Virus record (IMG/VR): IMGVR_UViG_3300006925_000017
Location: 1 to 61,510 of that record
From: a virus
DNA: 61,510 nucleotides
Strand: one strand, 5' to 3'
Notes under the pieces: model-generated
Database searches by the model: none
The model's input: the letters and a program-made list of their open reading frames with translations, nothing else
Told to the model about the DNA's origin: nothing
Part shown: one piece after another, positions 26,167 through 36,879 of the stretch
Layout of the letters: the number at the start of each line of letters is the position of its first letter
How positions within the stretch are numbered: the first letter of the stretch is position 1
Made by a program: the position numbers and the translations under genes

Positions 26167-28281
26167 ATGGCAACTACGCCTTTAATTAAAACACCGCAAG
26201 CTGATGGGGGTACATTTTATACCTTCTCTTCCTCTGCGAGAGATTTGTCTAAGACACTCAATAATGATGAGCTCAAACTGGTCTTTTCTAAGTTTGTGCT
26301 TTTAAATATTCCTGACTTTGATAAGCTAGACCCAAACACATTTAGTAATTACGAAAACTATATGCAGTTTGATACCATTGATGGTATGATTCTTAGTGGT
26401 GGATTAAAAGGTGATCCTAATGTTAATTTTACAGAAAGTCTTCAGAATTACGCGCTGAACTTAGAAGAATTAATTATTAGTGATGCTTCTTATGATAATA
26501 CAATACAGAGATCTGTTGCCGAAAGAGTATTTTTTAAATGGATGAAAGAGACTGGTGCAATGCGATTTCGTGCTGCTACTAATCTTGAAAAAAATCCTGG
26601 AGTTTCAAGGCCTTTGTTTGTTGAAGAAGATGAGATTAAAACAGGAGCAAGGCAATATAGAAAGGTTGTACAATATGTAGGCGATATTGATATTGTTAAT
26701 AATGTAGATAAAGCAGGTGAAGCTTATACAGAACTTTATATTAATGTACCAACTGAAGTAGGTGGAACACCAACTATTTTATTTGATTCTATATCTGATG
26801 CAAACTATCAACCAAGTTTAAGAATACAGGGTAAAGACGAATTTATCTTAGGGCGTAATGCTAGTACAATACAACCACAAGGATTAAGCATAAATGCATT
26901 TTATGATTATGATCAACCTTTGCTAGGTTTAAACTCAGGTGGGTATACGGATTCTAATGCAAATTGGATGAATGAACCTACGCCGCCAACATCATTAGAT
27001 TCTTATTTTACCGAGCCTATAACATTCACATCACCAATCAGTGTTGATATACAAAAATATCCTAGTGATTATAATAATCCCGTTGGATTTAATGGCTCTG
27101 CTTATGTTAGGTCTCAGTTAGATGGTATTTCTGTAGATTTTACACCTAACGATTATGAGCAGATTATAACAGATCCAACAATTGCAACAATACCTCAATT
27201 TAATGGAACTGATTTAGCAAGTACATTTGAATTTAATGCGGTATTGGTTTATTACGATTTAGTAGACACTAGTAACACAGCAAATACTGTTACTAACCTT
27301 TACGGTATTTTATTAGTAGATAACATAACACCTACAACTGATGGTGGTTATATCCAAAGATACCCAAAATATAAACCTAATAAAGTTACAGGACAGAATG
27401 GAAACAGTTATGGATTTAAAATCAATTTACGATTTGATGCTTCACCAGGAACGGCCGGTATCGATACAATTGTCAATGACTATAATACATTTTCAATGCA
27501 GCTCTTCAGTGAAGCGACTGCACAACTTCAAGAATCAGCAAAAATATTTCAGACCCAACAATTAGAAATTTCTGAACTGGATCAAAAAGTACAGTCATTA
27601 GAAAATCAGATAACAAATGTTTCTGATGTTACTTCATTACAAGCACAACTTAACAGTATACAAAGACAATTGGATAATGCCAATCTTGCTTTTGCTAATG
27701 ATACTGTTCTGCTTGATTTAATAGCTAAGAACTCTGATGAAATCCAAGGATTGGCAAATGGAAATGTTCCTATTACATTACAATATAACACTAATGTAAT
27801 TAGACAAGGCACAGGAATAAATGTAGATACCAATACACCAAACCTTATAACCATTTCATTAGCAAACCAAGAATATAATTTGATGGTTCCCTTTGACAAA
27901 GATCAATTAGAAATTACTACATCTAATCCTCTTAATTTAAACCAAGCGACACCGCAAGTATTTTCAGACCTTAGGATTTATACAAATATGCTAAGATTAG
28001 ATACTGTTAATGAAGCAGGTGGAGATTTAAATGTTTATATAGATGATACTGACATACAATGGTCAACGGGACAAACTTTAAGATTGGTATTTAATAATAA
28101 TCTAAATATAGGTTCAAGAAATATCAGAGTTTGGACAGATGCACAAAGTAGATTAAATACTGGTTCATTTGGAGTTTCTATGGGTGTTATAACAAATATA
28201 GATATATCACAAAAACCTATCATAGAATTTATATGCACAGAACAAGGCATCTTAAATTTTGTGTATGACGTAATTAAATAA
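26167..28281 (+). CDS. Virion structural protein with central coiled coil
   Basis: This 704-residue protein has an N-terminal mixed domain and a beta-rich middle. A clear heptad region lies at about residues 450-515 (QLEISELDQKVQSLENQ and AQLNSIQRQLDNANLAF). A C-terminal beta domain ends in FVYDVIK. The layout (globular, trimeric coiled coil, beta tip) fits a fibre or baseplate appendage. No specific family recognised. The promoter-like A-rich leader AATTAAAAAGAAAAAG precedes the ATG. Confidence 0.6.
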   Translation: MATTPLIKTPQADGGTFYTFSSSARDLSKTLNNDELKLVFSKFVLLNIPDFDKLDPNTFSNYENYMQFDTIDGMILSGGLKGDPNVNFTESLQNYALNLEELIISDASYDNTIQRSVAERVFFKWMKETGAMRFRAATNLEKNPGVSRPLFVEEDEIKTGARQYRKVVQYVGDIDIVNNVDKAGEAYTELYINVPTEVGGTPTILFDSISDANYQPSLRIQGKDEFILGRNASTIQPQGLSINAFYDYDQPLLGLNSGGYTDSNANWMNEPTPPTSLDSYFTEPITFTSPISVDIQKYPSDYNNPVGFNGSAYVRSQLDGISVDFTPNDYEQIITDPTIATIPQFNGTDLASTFEFNAVLVYYDLVDTSNTANTVTNLYGILLVDNITPTTDGGYIQRYPKYKPNKVTGQNGNSYGFKINLRFDASPGTAGIDTIVNDYNTFSMQLFSEATAQLQESAKIFQTQQLEISELDQKVQSLENQITNVSDVTSLQAQLNSIQRQLDNANLAFANDTVLLDLIAKNSDEIQGLANGNVPITLQYNTNVIRQGTGINVDTNTPNLITISLANQEYNLMVPFDKDQLEITTSNPLNLNQATPQVFSDLRIYTNMLRLDTVNEAGGDLNVYIDDTDIQWSTGQTLRLVFNNNLNIGSRNIRVWTDAQSRLNTGSFGVSMGVITNIDISQKPIIEFICTEQGILNFVYDVIK

Positions 28282-28303
28282 ATAATAAAAGAAAGCATAA
28301 CTA

Positions 28304-31300
28304 ATGGCTGAAAATAATTCAATATCAACACTTTTACCTGAGCTTCTAAGGTTATTTAATAATTCTTTAGAGAGTTTTGAAAAGGTTAATCAGGCCATAA
28401 CTTCAAGTAATGAATCTGTTACAATTAATATTCAAAATGATAACGGTACAAATTCTAGAGTTACTATTCCAAGTTTTGGCTTTCTTAAAAATTCAATAGA
28501 TAGATTAGATAATAATCTTAATACAATTACAAATGTAAATGGATCAAATAGTTCTATAAGGTTATCTGATGGTACATTTAGAAAGTTAGTATTGGCACAG
28601 TTACCTGTTGAGGCTAGTGATTTATCTAGCATTAATACAGTAGAGAGATTTAATGTAAAGCCTAATTGGTTTTTTGAAGAATTAATAAATCCTCTATTAT
28701 ATGTATCTTTTGATTTAACTGGCCAAGTACCTATTGATACTGAAAGAGCAATCATAAGAAGATACATACTTAATACTAACACGCAATCTAAGATTAATTA
28801 TTTTAATAGTAATTATGAAGGGCGATCAGATATAAATTACACTACTTTTTTACAACAAATCGTAGAAAGAAATATATCATATGTATTAGATGAAGCAGTT
28901 GTTGATTTACCGCCTAGGTCCAAAAGATATACTGGTAATTTTAGTGTACTTAGAATATCGGATGCTACTGTTACGGAAGAAGTAAATGGTGTTACTGTAG
29001 TATCACAAAAAAAGCAATATAAATTAAATAAGATTTTTTATACTGACTCTGAGGCAAATTTTGGTGATACTATTCAGCTAGCAGTTGGTGATAGTCTTGA
29101 AGTAATTAGCGATCCTATTAGTACAAGATATAAAGTTACTAAATTAGATTCTAGCACAAATACAGTTATCTTAGAATTAGTTGAAGGATCTGATCCTGTT
29201 TTAATTGGTTCTGATATGCTAAAAATCGCATCATCAGTAGAAGACAATGTACAAGTAGATGTTACTGTAGGATTTAATGAAAGATGTGTTACTTTTGTAA
29301 AACCAATAGATCCTAATTCTAAAATACCTTCAGTAAATTGGTCACCAGGTAGTTCGTTTTATACAAATACACTTACTACTATTAATGCAGCCGGCTCTAG
29401 TCAAACATTAGCAGAATATTATCAGCAGAGTGCAATTGATTTTGGATCAATGTTACTTTCTTTTGCGGATGATAAAATCCCAACAACAAGAGAAGGAATT
29501 AAGCCTAATTCACCTACAATAAATACTGAAGATTTTGGTGTTAAATTAATTAATGCACAAGTAAGCGATTCACCTGCTATAATTGAACTTACTGATTTAA
29601 ATAATCAAAAGAATACTATTGAGTCTACCTTAAAGGAACTCGATGTGGCGATTCAGCAAAGTAGAACTAAAATACAAACCACTAATTATTCTACTGAAGT
29701 AGAAAGAGATGCTGACAAGAATGCATTACAAGGTTTAATTACAGAAAGATCTTCTCAGGCTGAATTATACTCATCTGTTGTAAAAGAGATAGATGCAAAA
29801 GCGAAAGATAATTCTGTATCAAGCATTGCACCTAAATATAGAGTAAGAGGTTTTTGGTCAATGCCATTAGAAAAATCTACCCCAGCAACAGGGCCACAGT
29901 CTATTGTTAAATTTAAAATAAGATATCGTTATTTATCTAATGACGGTGTGGCAAATCCTGTTAATCAATTTGAATTTCAAGACGGTTCAGGTACATCACA
30001 AGGCGCGTTTTCAAATTATTCAATAATAGAAAGTACACTAAGACCTAGGGTTAAAAATTCTTTAACTGGTGTTTATCAATGGGTACCTATTGACTCCGAT
30101 AATGCAGAGTCAGTAAATATTAATCAACTAGATATACCTATAAGAAAAGGTGAACAGGTTGAAGTACAAGTTAAATCTATAAGTGAGGCTGGATGGCCAT
30201 CTAACCCATTAGAGAGTGATTGGTCAATCGCTGCTATAATTCCATTTCCTGCAGATCTTAGCTCTGATAATGCTACTGAAGCAATCATAAACCAAAATCA
30301 ACAAGACTTAGCAAAAGTTTCTTTAGAACAAGATTTAAATGAACTGGGTATACAAGAACATTTAAGTAGTTCATTTACTGCTAATGAAACATATTATGCA
30401 CATTCATCTCCGGTTATTGCATCTGGGTTTTTATCTGAGAATCAGACGCCTATTGATTTATTTACTAAGTTAACGGAAATGCAAAATCAGTTAGATTTGT
30501 TTTCTGAGATTTTACAATCTGCACAAGGTGAATTACAAACTACTTTGGTAGATGATCAAGGTAATGTTACAAATCTTAATAGAAATGCAACAACAAGTAT
30601 TTTTGCTGGATTTTATTCACAAGAGGTCGCTAACTTAGATGATCCTAGAGGTGCAATTATATCAAAAACTTTCTTTATTAATATTGCAAACACTGCACAA
30701 ACTGGACTAAGATTAATAGCTAGGATTGCAGGTAATAGAACTAGAATGGTTAAGCAATCTGAAAATCCGCCAATAAGCCCATATCTCACTAATGCAGATG
30801 TTACTAATGGCGCTACCATTTTGCCTGCAACATATTCATGGCTAGATAATAGTTCAATAAACCAAAGCTCAGGTATTAATACATACACGGCTGATGATGC
30901 TGATTATAATACAATTAGAAAATATGATTTAACCCCAATCTTATTAACTAACCCGGCTACGAGTAATTCATGGAGATTTGGGCAGGATGTTTCTATTGCA
31001 CCATATCAATCAGCACAAAATAAAAACCAATTCTTATATAGTAGATTTAGTGATGTTTCATCAGAAGATAACTTTTATAGTTATAGAAACCCTGATGGTG
31101 ACTTTATTGTAAACCTAGACCAAGCAGAAAATTTTTATGGTAGAAATGCATCTTCAAATACAGCTTTAGCAACTGACTTTTTCTGGGGAGGTGGATTTGA
31201 TGCAACAGGAGCACCTTTTACTACTAGCGGTTATGTAGCAGGTAATGATGATGTAATTGATGTACATACTGAACACCCATATGTTAAAAGTTATGCTGCA

Positions 31301-32197
31301 TTTAGATCAAATTATATTTTACAAACAGGTGATACCTTAGGTGGTGTTAATGCAACTTTACCGGAAGTGCAGGTAGGTGCTATTGATTGTACTAGTGCAT
31401 CTGCAACATCTGGTGCAGGAACCGCTAATGTTTTATTTAGACAATCAAAGTTTATACCTTTGCAATCAGATGAAAGCTATGGTAAACAACAATCAATATA
31501 TTTAAATGAAAATGCAGTAGATCTTATTGCATTAGGTTTAACTGAACCTGTTACTTTTAATGATGCTAATAATACATCACTAGCCGCTAGCCCATCATTA
31601 GTAGCCGTACCTAATTTATCTAATGCTACATTAAATCCAGATCTTACTAATGGTGGTGATGGGTATGAAAGAAATGTAAAAACTGCATTTGATAGTTTTG
31701 ACCAATATTTATTAGGTAAGCAATCATGTGGTTCTTATTTATTTGTATCGACCGATACCCATCAAAATATTCAAGTAGATGGAGACTCGGTTCAATCTGA
31801 AGAGGTTGTACAATTTGGTCAGCAAAATTCTATTAATATACCTTTAGTATTTCAGTATAGAATGACAGACTATTTTGGTACAGGAGCTGGTTCATCTGGA
31901 GGTATAGGTAATATTGCAGGTGATTCTACTGGAGCTACTGTAAACGTAACATACACCAAGAAGCTTGGTTTCGATTTATACCCTAATAATCAAAGTGTAT
32001 TCCAGTATGACATTGAGGTTTTTGCTAAATACAGATCGGATAATTTAAATATAGATGTATTCCCATCGCAGACAGTAACTAAAGGATTAAACGATTTAGA
32101 AAAAGTAGTAGCAGGATTAAACCCTTCAGTAAATCAAACAAGAGTTTCTAGGATACAACTTGCTAATGTTAACGGTGGTGCTGGACCAATAGGTTAA
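28304..32197 (+). CDS. Large virion protein with coiled coil and FN3-like domain
   Basis: This 1297-residue protein has no signal peptide. A helical N-terminal ~110 residues precede mixed domains. A charged heptad stretch spans about residues 425-500 (LNNQKNTIESTLKELDVA). A fibronectin-type-III-like segment follows at about 510-640 (KFKIRYRYLSNDG, then EVQVKSISEAGWPSNP). Another helical stretch lies at 645-740, with a beta-rich C-terminal half. It lies in the run of long structural genes behind the wedge and probably forms part of the outer baseplate or a fibre base. Specific identity unknown. Confidence 0.55.
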   Translation: MAENNSISTLLPELLRLFNNSLESFEKVNQAITSSNESVTINIQNDNGTNSRVTIPSFGFLKNSIDRLDNNLNTITNVNGSNSSIRLSDGTFRKLVLAQLPVEASDLSSINTVERFNVKPNWFFEELINPLLYVSFDLTGQVPIDTERAIIRRYILNTNTQSKINYFNSNYEGRSDINYTTFLQQIVERNISYVLDEAVVDLPPRSKRYTGNFSVLRISDATVTEEVNGVTVVSQKKQYKLNKIFYTDSEANFGDTIQLAVGDSLEVISDPISTRYKVTKLDSSTNTVILELVEGSDPVLIGSDMLKIASSVEDNVQVDVTVGFNERCVTFVKPIDPNSKIPSVNWSPGSSFYTNTLTTINAAGSSQTLAEYYQQSAIDFGSMLLSFADDKIPTTREGIKPNSPTINTEDFGVKLINAQVSDSPAIIELTDLNNQKNTIESTLKELDVAIQQSRTKIQTTNYSTEVERDADKNALQGLITERSSQAELYSSVVKEIDAKAKDNSVSSIAPKYRVRGFWSMPLEKSTPATGPQSIVKFKIRYRYLSNDGVANPVNQFEFQDGSGTSQGAFSNYSIIESTLRPRVKNSLTGVYQWVPIDSDNAESVNINQLDIPIRKGEQVEVQVKSISEAGWPSNPLESDWSIAAIIPFPADLSSDNATEAIINQNQQDLAKVSLEQDLNELGIQEHLSSSFTANETYYAHSSPVIASGFLSENQTPIDLFTKLTEMQNQLDLFSEILQSAQGELQTTLVDDQGNVTNLNRNATTSIFAGFYSQEVANLDDPRGAIISKTFFINIANTAQTGLRLIARIAGNRTRMVKQSENPPISPYLTNADVTNGATILPATYSWLDNSSINQSSGINTYTADDADYNTIRKYDLTPILLTNPATSNSWRFGQDVSIAPYQSAQNKNQFLYSRFSDVSSEDNFYSYRNPDGDFIVNLDQAENFYGRNASSNTALATDFFWGGGFDATGAPFTTSGYVAGNDDVIDVHTEHPYVKSYAAFRSNYILQTGDTLGGVNATLPEVQVGAIDCTSASATSGAGTANVLFRQSKFIPLQSDESYGKQQSIYLNENAVDLIALGLTEPVTFNDANNTSLAASPSLVAVPNLSNATLNPDLTNGGDGYERNVKTAFDSFDQYLLGKQSCGSYLFVSTDTHQNIQVDGDSVQSEEVVQFGQQNSINIPLVFQYRMTDYFGTGAGSSGGIGNIAGDSTGATVNVTYTKKLGFDLYPNNQSVFQYDIEVFAKYRSDNLNIDVFPSQTVTKGLNDLEKVVAGLNPSVNQTRVSRIQLANVNGGAGPIG

Positions 32198-32217
32198 TAA
32201 CATTCTTAATTTATTTT

Positions 32218-32256
32218 ATCTTTATCTTTGGTGAATAAATAAAAAAAGAGAAAGAT
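32218..32256. promoter_or_regulatory. Imperfect hairpin enclosing a late promoter box
   Basis: ATCTTTATCTTT (32218-32229) and AAAGAGAAAGAT (32245-32256) pair at 11 of 12 positions. The loop region holds the third exact copy of the 16-mer TGAATAAATAAAAAAA (32232-32247), 27 bases before the ATG at 32259. The promoter reading is supported by the repeated spacing; the hairpin may be chance. Confidence 0.45.
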
Positions 32257-32258
32257 AA

Positions 32259-35200
32259 ATGGCTGAAAAACTTTTAGACAAGGCTTCTTATGGTATAATT
32301 AGAACAAATCCTAAATTAACAGGTAATGTTAAGATAGTTAGTAATGGTGATAACATATACTTAGAATCTTTTAGTGCAAATACTCAGCTAGCTTCATCTA
32401 CATTTAAAGCGTTTAAAGTAAGTGGTGATGATACTTATGATAGAGATGTTTTTAAATTTTTTCAAGGTGGTAAATTTCCAAAAGACTTAGCATATGAAGT
32501 ATTTCAAGAATTTCAAGATATATCAGTTCTTTCACAATACCAAAACCAGTATGAAATGTTTTATTCTGCTGGTACAAGGTCAGTTGCCTCAGAAGCATAT
32601 TCTGAAAACTTAGGGATGTTATCACCGCTTTGGTTAAATGAACAGATTCCTAATAATTTTGTAATATTTAGAATAGACAACCCAGCAGCGGTAAACAATA
32701 TAAATGAATCTTTAGAAAATACTAATTATTTAGACGCACAAACATCTACTGCATTTACAAAAAATGTTCTTGAGAATTGCACTGCAATCAAAACATTTGA
32801 TTTAAGCAGTAATAGTTTATTGGGTTCCTATATAAGAAACTACAGAAACCAAGAATCTTTTCCAGAAACACCTTTAAATATTTCATGGAGAAATGACGAA
32901 CCTTTACAGTGGGCAGGTATTAATTATGCAAAGGGCGGATTTACAGCAAATGGTAGTTTTGCATATAATGATTTAATAACAAAGGATGCTACAATAATAC
33001 AAAATGAGTCCTTCTTTACTGAAGGATTTCAGAGAAACGGTGTACTATTGGCTAACTTAGTAAATTTAGAATTTTTGTTTTCTGATGCAGATGCTCCTGA
33101 TTATTCTATTAATCGCTATTTTGGTTTATATGTAAACGAAATAGAAGAAGGGTTGTTTGATATATCAGGTGAAGGTTTTTATAAAAATACAGAAAAAACT
33201 CAGTTACCTAAAATTAAAACAATAACTGAAGTATCCGAGCAACTTAATACACCGTTTGAAATGACAAACACTAACGGTATGCTTATTTATTTAGATCCTG
33301 CCAAAACTACAACTATTACAGGGTTACCTACACCACAGAGGGTGAATGAAGTAGAATCAATATTTTATATTAAGGATAAGAATAATAGTTTCCATACAGT
33401 TAAAAAAGGCTCGTTATGGGGTAATAACGAAATAAGAATTTTTGACACTAAAATTGACATTTCAGTTCTTGCTGGATTTAAATACCCTGATACCTATGCT
33501 AATGCACAAATCTTACCACAGCAGGGTAAAGCCACATGTAAGTTTGATATATTAGATGAATTAACTGATGGGTTTAGAATTACCTTTTATGATGGTATTA
33601 ATGAAGTAGGCCAAATAGGTGCTAGTTCAATAGAGGTACCTGAACCAGGCAAGAGTAAGTTTCAATTTTTTAATCCTAACGGTACACCCGAAGAAATTGC
33701 TAAAGCTATTACATCTGCTATCAATATTGGTATACCTCTAGAATCTAGATTTTTTGAAGCTTCTTATAACAACGGTACTGTTTTTGTTCAATCAAGATTT
33801 GCTGGAGATAGATTTAATAGACTAAGCTTTAAGATGGATTTTGTAGATTATCCATTAATGGTAAACTCAATTTTAACATATCCTTTATCGTCAGTAGCAG
33901 AAGACACTAAAAACTTTGTAGGAGGAAATGATGTAAAAGGATCTTTACTTAAAGTTACAAACGGTGATCAGAATAGATTCATAAAAGGTAATTGGATACA
34001 ATCTAAAGATGGGTTTGCTCAAATTGGTGATTGGGTACCTTATCTGGATAATCCTATAAGAAACAAAGTTGGTAAAATTATAGGCTATGAAGGTGTAGAC
34101 GAAAATGTAATAATAACACTTAATGACGATCAAATAAATATTACCCGCAGTGGTCAGGTTGCACTATATTCTGATTATAGATCATCGTTCGGTAGATTTT
34201 CAATATTTCCTATTAAAGATTTTGATTATGATTTTTATAGTACTATGTATAGTAAATTAGGTGAACTTAATTTCGAGTTTATGAATTATAATCAAACAAG
34301 TGATGATGGTGTTTATACTAACGTTAGTGCTAACCCGGAAATTAGAGCATTTTATGATGATGGTGGTTTTGCTAGGTTAATAGGATTGTTAAAAGACGCA
34401 TCACCTGACGAAACTTTTGATACTGTTATAAAATCCGAATACGATAGGCTTGAGGAAAATTACCTAATACAACAAGCAACAGCTTCTAGGATCATTCCTT
34501 ACATAAATAAATGGTCTTGGGTAAATGATGGTAAAAATGTTAGAAATTTACCGTATAGCTTGAATGTCAATGAGGCATTTGGCCAAAATAATTTTGCACC
34601 ATCTAAATGGGAAGTAGGCCAAATAGCACAAGGGTTTACTCATGAGTGGTATTACTTATGTGAATTTCCTGAATATTTTGGTAATGAAGCAATTAAGAGC
34701 TCTTGGAGTTATATTGATTATGCACCATCTGATACTATTGAAGCTAATCCTATAACAGGAGCTGTTTATACACCAGGTACTTTTCAAAAAGTTAATAAAG
34801 ATTATTTTAATGATTATTTTATTATTGATAAATTTGTTACGGGTGGAGTTATTAATTTAATAGATAGACAACTTAGATATGGTAGATTTAGCGGTGGGGA
34901 TGAAAAGAATTTTTCAGAAGCCTTTTTAAGAGGTGTTAGAGTTATAGCAAAATCAAAAGCTAATCCTAAAGATAAACCTAACTTTAATGCTAGGTCATTA
35001 AAATATCTCACTGATGGTAGTTTTAATGATTATAGATTTTCTGTAATGCTTATACCTAACGCACCAGATAAACCTACTACACAAATAAAATTTGTAAAAA
35101 ATGAAAAGTGGAAGACTGTTGTAATGATGATCTTTTTAACTTTAGATAATGCATGTTTTAATAACGGTGAACAAATTATTGATAGAACTGCGTTATATTC

Positions 35201-36872
35201 TTTAAGAAATGAATATGTAACACAAAGCACACCTCCGCTAACTAATGAATGTAAACCTGAAATAGATGCAGTAACAAATGAATATATTTATACAAAGGGT
35301 TTTTTAAATGGGGCCATTGCTTTAAATGCTGCGCAGTTTGAACCTAGTATTAATGCATATCTTATAAAAGGTATTCCTGATATAAATGGTAATGCTACTA
35401 GATTTTTAACTGACATTAGGAGAGGTAGCGATGGTTTATTTAACACGATACAATTTACAATAGGAGTAGACCAATTTCAAATAAGTGATATAGTAAGAGT
35501 AGTATCTAACACTGAATTTTATGCATCTACTCTAACAAAAAATGGCGTGCAGTATTTCCCTGGTGGTGGTATACCAACAACATCATCTTTAGTACAAACT
35601 TCATATACTACTCTTGGTGGTGGGTTTGATGCTTATTCTACTAGATTAACCGATGTTGGTTCTGCTACACTTTTTAATAATGTTAATTTAGGAGATCCAT
35701 CTATAATTTATGAAACTATTGATAAAGACGGTAATCGTATATTGGATTCTGATGGAAACATTGCACAAACGTTTGCTATTGAATTAAGGTCACAAGAGGA
35801 TATTTTAAAATCTGTTTATATTGGGGCATTACCTGATCCTGCTAAACCTACTGTATTTAACTTAACGGATATTATTGGTTATGGTCTTTCGCTACAAACA
35901 AAACCTAGGATAACCCCAATAGGAAGGCATGCAGGTTATTATCAACCAACTGCGCTAGATATTTTATATTTTAGAGACCCTTATCTTAATGTTGATTTTA
36001 GTCCACCTATACCAGAAGATGCTATATATAAAGAGAAAGTATTAGAACTATGTAGATATACAAACACTCAATTTAATTCTAGTGATGTTAGTAACTTTGG
36101 GCAAATAAAGAATTTATTTTATCATAAAGTTAATGAAGAAGATCCGTCTACTGTATTAGAGCTTTCTATTGACAGTGCATTCTTAAGTTTATACCCTTTA
36201 ATTAATGAAGTAGGAATTGCTAACAGAAACTTTTACGCATTTGCGTCGAACTGGGAGCCGTCTTACTTTAGGAAGAGTATAGATAAATCTCAAGTAGAAT
36301 CTGTTATTGGTACCAGAGCAATGACAGAAAAGAAATCATTTTTTGGTTCTAAATATTTAAAAGTACCTGAGCAAATTGAGTTAGAAACATTTGAATACTC
36401 ACCATTCGTAAAAGGTGCTATAAACCAGCCTTCATTAATAGAAGGTACATTTATGACTAGTGAAAATGATACATCAATTAAATTTTTTAATTTTATACAG
36501 AAAAGATTAATTGAATTTTTATTTAACCCTATTAAAGAACAGTTTGTAAAATACATAAAGCCTGAATTTAGTTTCGGTAATTTAGATACTATTGACGATG
36601 ATGTAATAAGATATATTACTCAAAATATACTACAATTATATAAAGTAGGTAATATAGATTTTTATGTAAAAAGCACAAGGGATAACAGCCCTATTGATTA
36701 TTCTACTGCATCATTAACAAACGTAGAAAAGTCCGCTGCTGGATTAAGTATAAACACAGCGGTTGGGTCAAGATTAATAAATAATAATCCATTTGATCTT
36801 AGCCTAATATATAACAAAAGGACAGGTTTTACTGAATCGTTTGGATTTAGTGTTACTATAGTTAAAAAATAA
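32259..36872 (+). CDS. Very large virion structural protein
   Basis: This 1537-residue protein is the second longest here. No named domain is recognised. The N-terminus (KASYGIIRTNPKLTGNVKIV) and an early segment about a nonspecific beta fold suggest a baseplate or tail-surface protein. Composition is Asn/Phe/Tyr/Ile-rich, without transmembrane segments and with few cysteines. It stands between two large structural genes behind an exact copy of the late-type 16-mer box, so strong late expression is likely. It could be an adsorption-apparatus platform protein; function is not readable from sequence. Confidence 0.55.
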   Translation: MAEKLLDKASYGIIRTNPKLTGNVKIVSNGDNIYLESFSANTQLASSTFKAFKVSGDDTYDRDVFKFFQGGKFPKDLAYEVFQEFQDISVLSQYQNQYEMFYSAGTRSVASEAYSENLGMLSPLWLNEQIPNNFVIFRIDNPAAVNNINESLENTNYLDAQTSTAFTKNVLENCTAIKTFDLSSNSLLGSYIRNYRNQESFPETPLNISWRNDEPLQWAGINYAKGGFTANGSFAYNDLITKDATIIQNESFFTEGFQRNGVLLANLVNLEFLFSDADAPDYSINRYFGLYVNEIEEGLFDISGEGFYKNTEKTQLPKIKTITEVSEQLNTPFEMTNTNGMLIYLDPAKTTTITGLPTPQRVNEVESIFYIKDKNNSFHTVKKGSLWGNNEIRIFDTKIDISVLAGFKYPDTYANAQILPQQGKATCKFDILDELTDGFRITFYDGINEVGQIGASSIEVPEPGKSKFQFFNPNGTPEEIAKAITSAINIGIPLESRFFEASYNNGTVFVQSRFAGDRFNRLSFKMDFVDYPLMVNSILTYPLSSVAEDTKNFVGGNDVKGSLLKVTNGDQNRFIKGNWIQSKDGFAQIGDWVPYLDNPIRNKVGKIIGYEGVDENVIITLNDDQINITRSGQVALYSDYRSSFGRFSIFPIKDFDYDFYSTMYSKLGELNFEFMNYNQTSDDGVYTNVSANPEIRAFYDDGGFARLIGLLKDASPDETFDTVIKSEYDRLEENYLIQQATASRIIPYINKWSWVNDGKNVRNLPYSLNVNEAFGQNNFAPSKWEVGQIAQGFTHEWYYLCEFPEYFGNEAIKSSWSYIDYAPSDTIEANPITGAVYTPGTFQKVNKDYFNDYFIIDKFVTGGVINLIDRQLRYGRFSGGDEKNFSEAFLRGVRVIAKSKANPKDKPNFNARSLKYLTDGSFNDYRFSVMLIPNAPDKPTTQIKFVKNEKWKTVVMMIFLTLDNACFNNGEQIIDRTALYSLRNEYVTQSTPPLTNECKPEIDAVTNEYIYTKGFLNGAIALNAAQFEPSINAYLIKGIPDINGNATRFLTDIRRGSDGLFNTIQFTIGVDQFQISDIVRVVSNTEFYASTLTKNGVQYFPGGGIPTTSSLVQTSYTTLGGGFDAYSTRLTDVGSATLFNNVNLGDPSIIYETIDKDGNRILDSDGNIAQTFAIELRSQEDILKSVYIGALPDPAKPTVFNLTDIIGYGLSLQTKPRITPIGRHAGYYQPTALDILYFRDPYLNVDFSPPIPEDAIYKEKVLELCRYTNTQFNSSDVSNFGQIKNLFYHKVNEEDPSTVLELSIDSAFLSLYPLINEVGIANRNFYAFASNWEPSYFRKSIDKSQVESVIGTRAMTEKKSFFGSKYLKVPEQIELETFEYSPFVKGAINQPSLIEGTFMTSENDTSIKFFNFIQKRLIEFLFNPIKEQFVKYIKPEFSFGNLDTIDDDVIRYITQNILQLYKVGNIDFYVKSTRDNSPIDYSTASLTNVEKSAAGLSINTAVGSRLINNNPFDLSLIYNKRTGFTESFGFSVTIVKK

Positions 36873-36879
36873 GAATACG

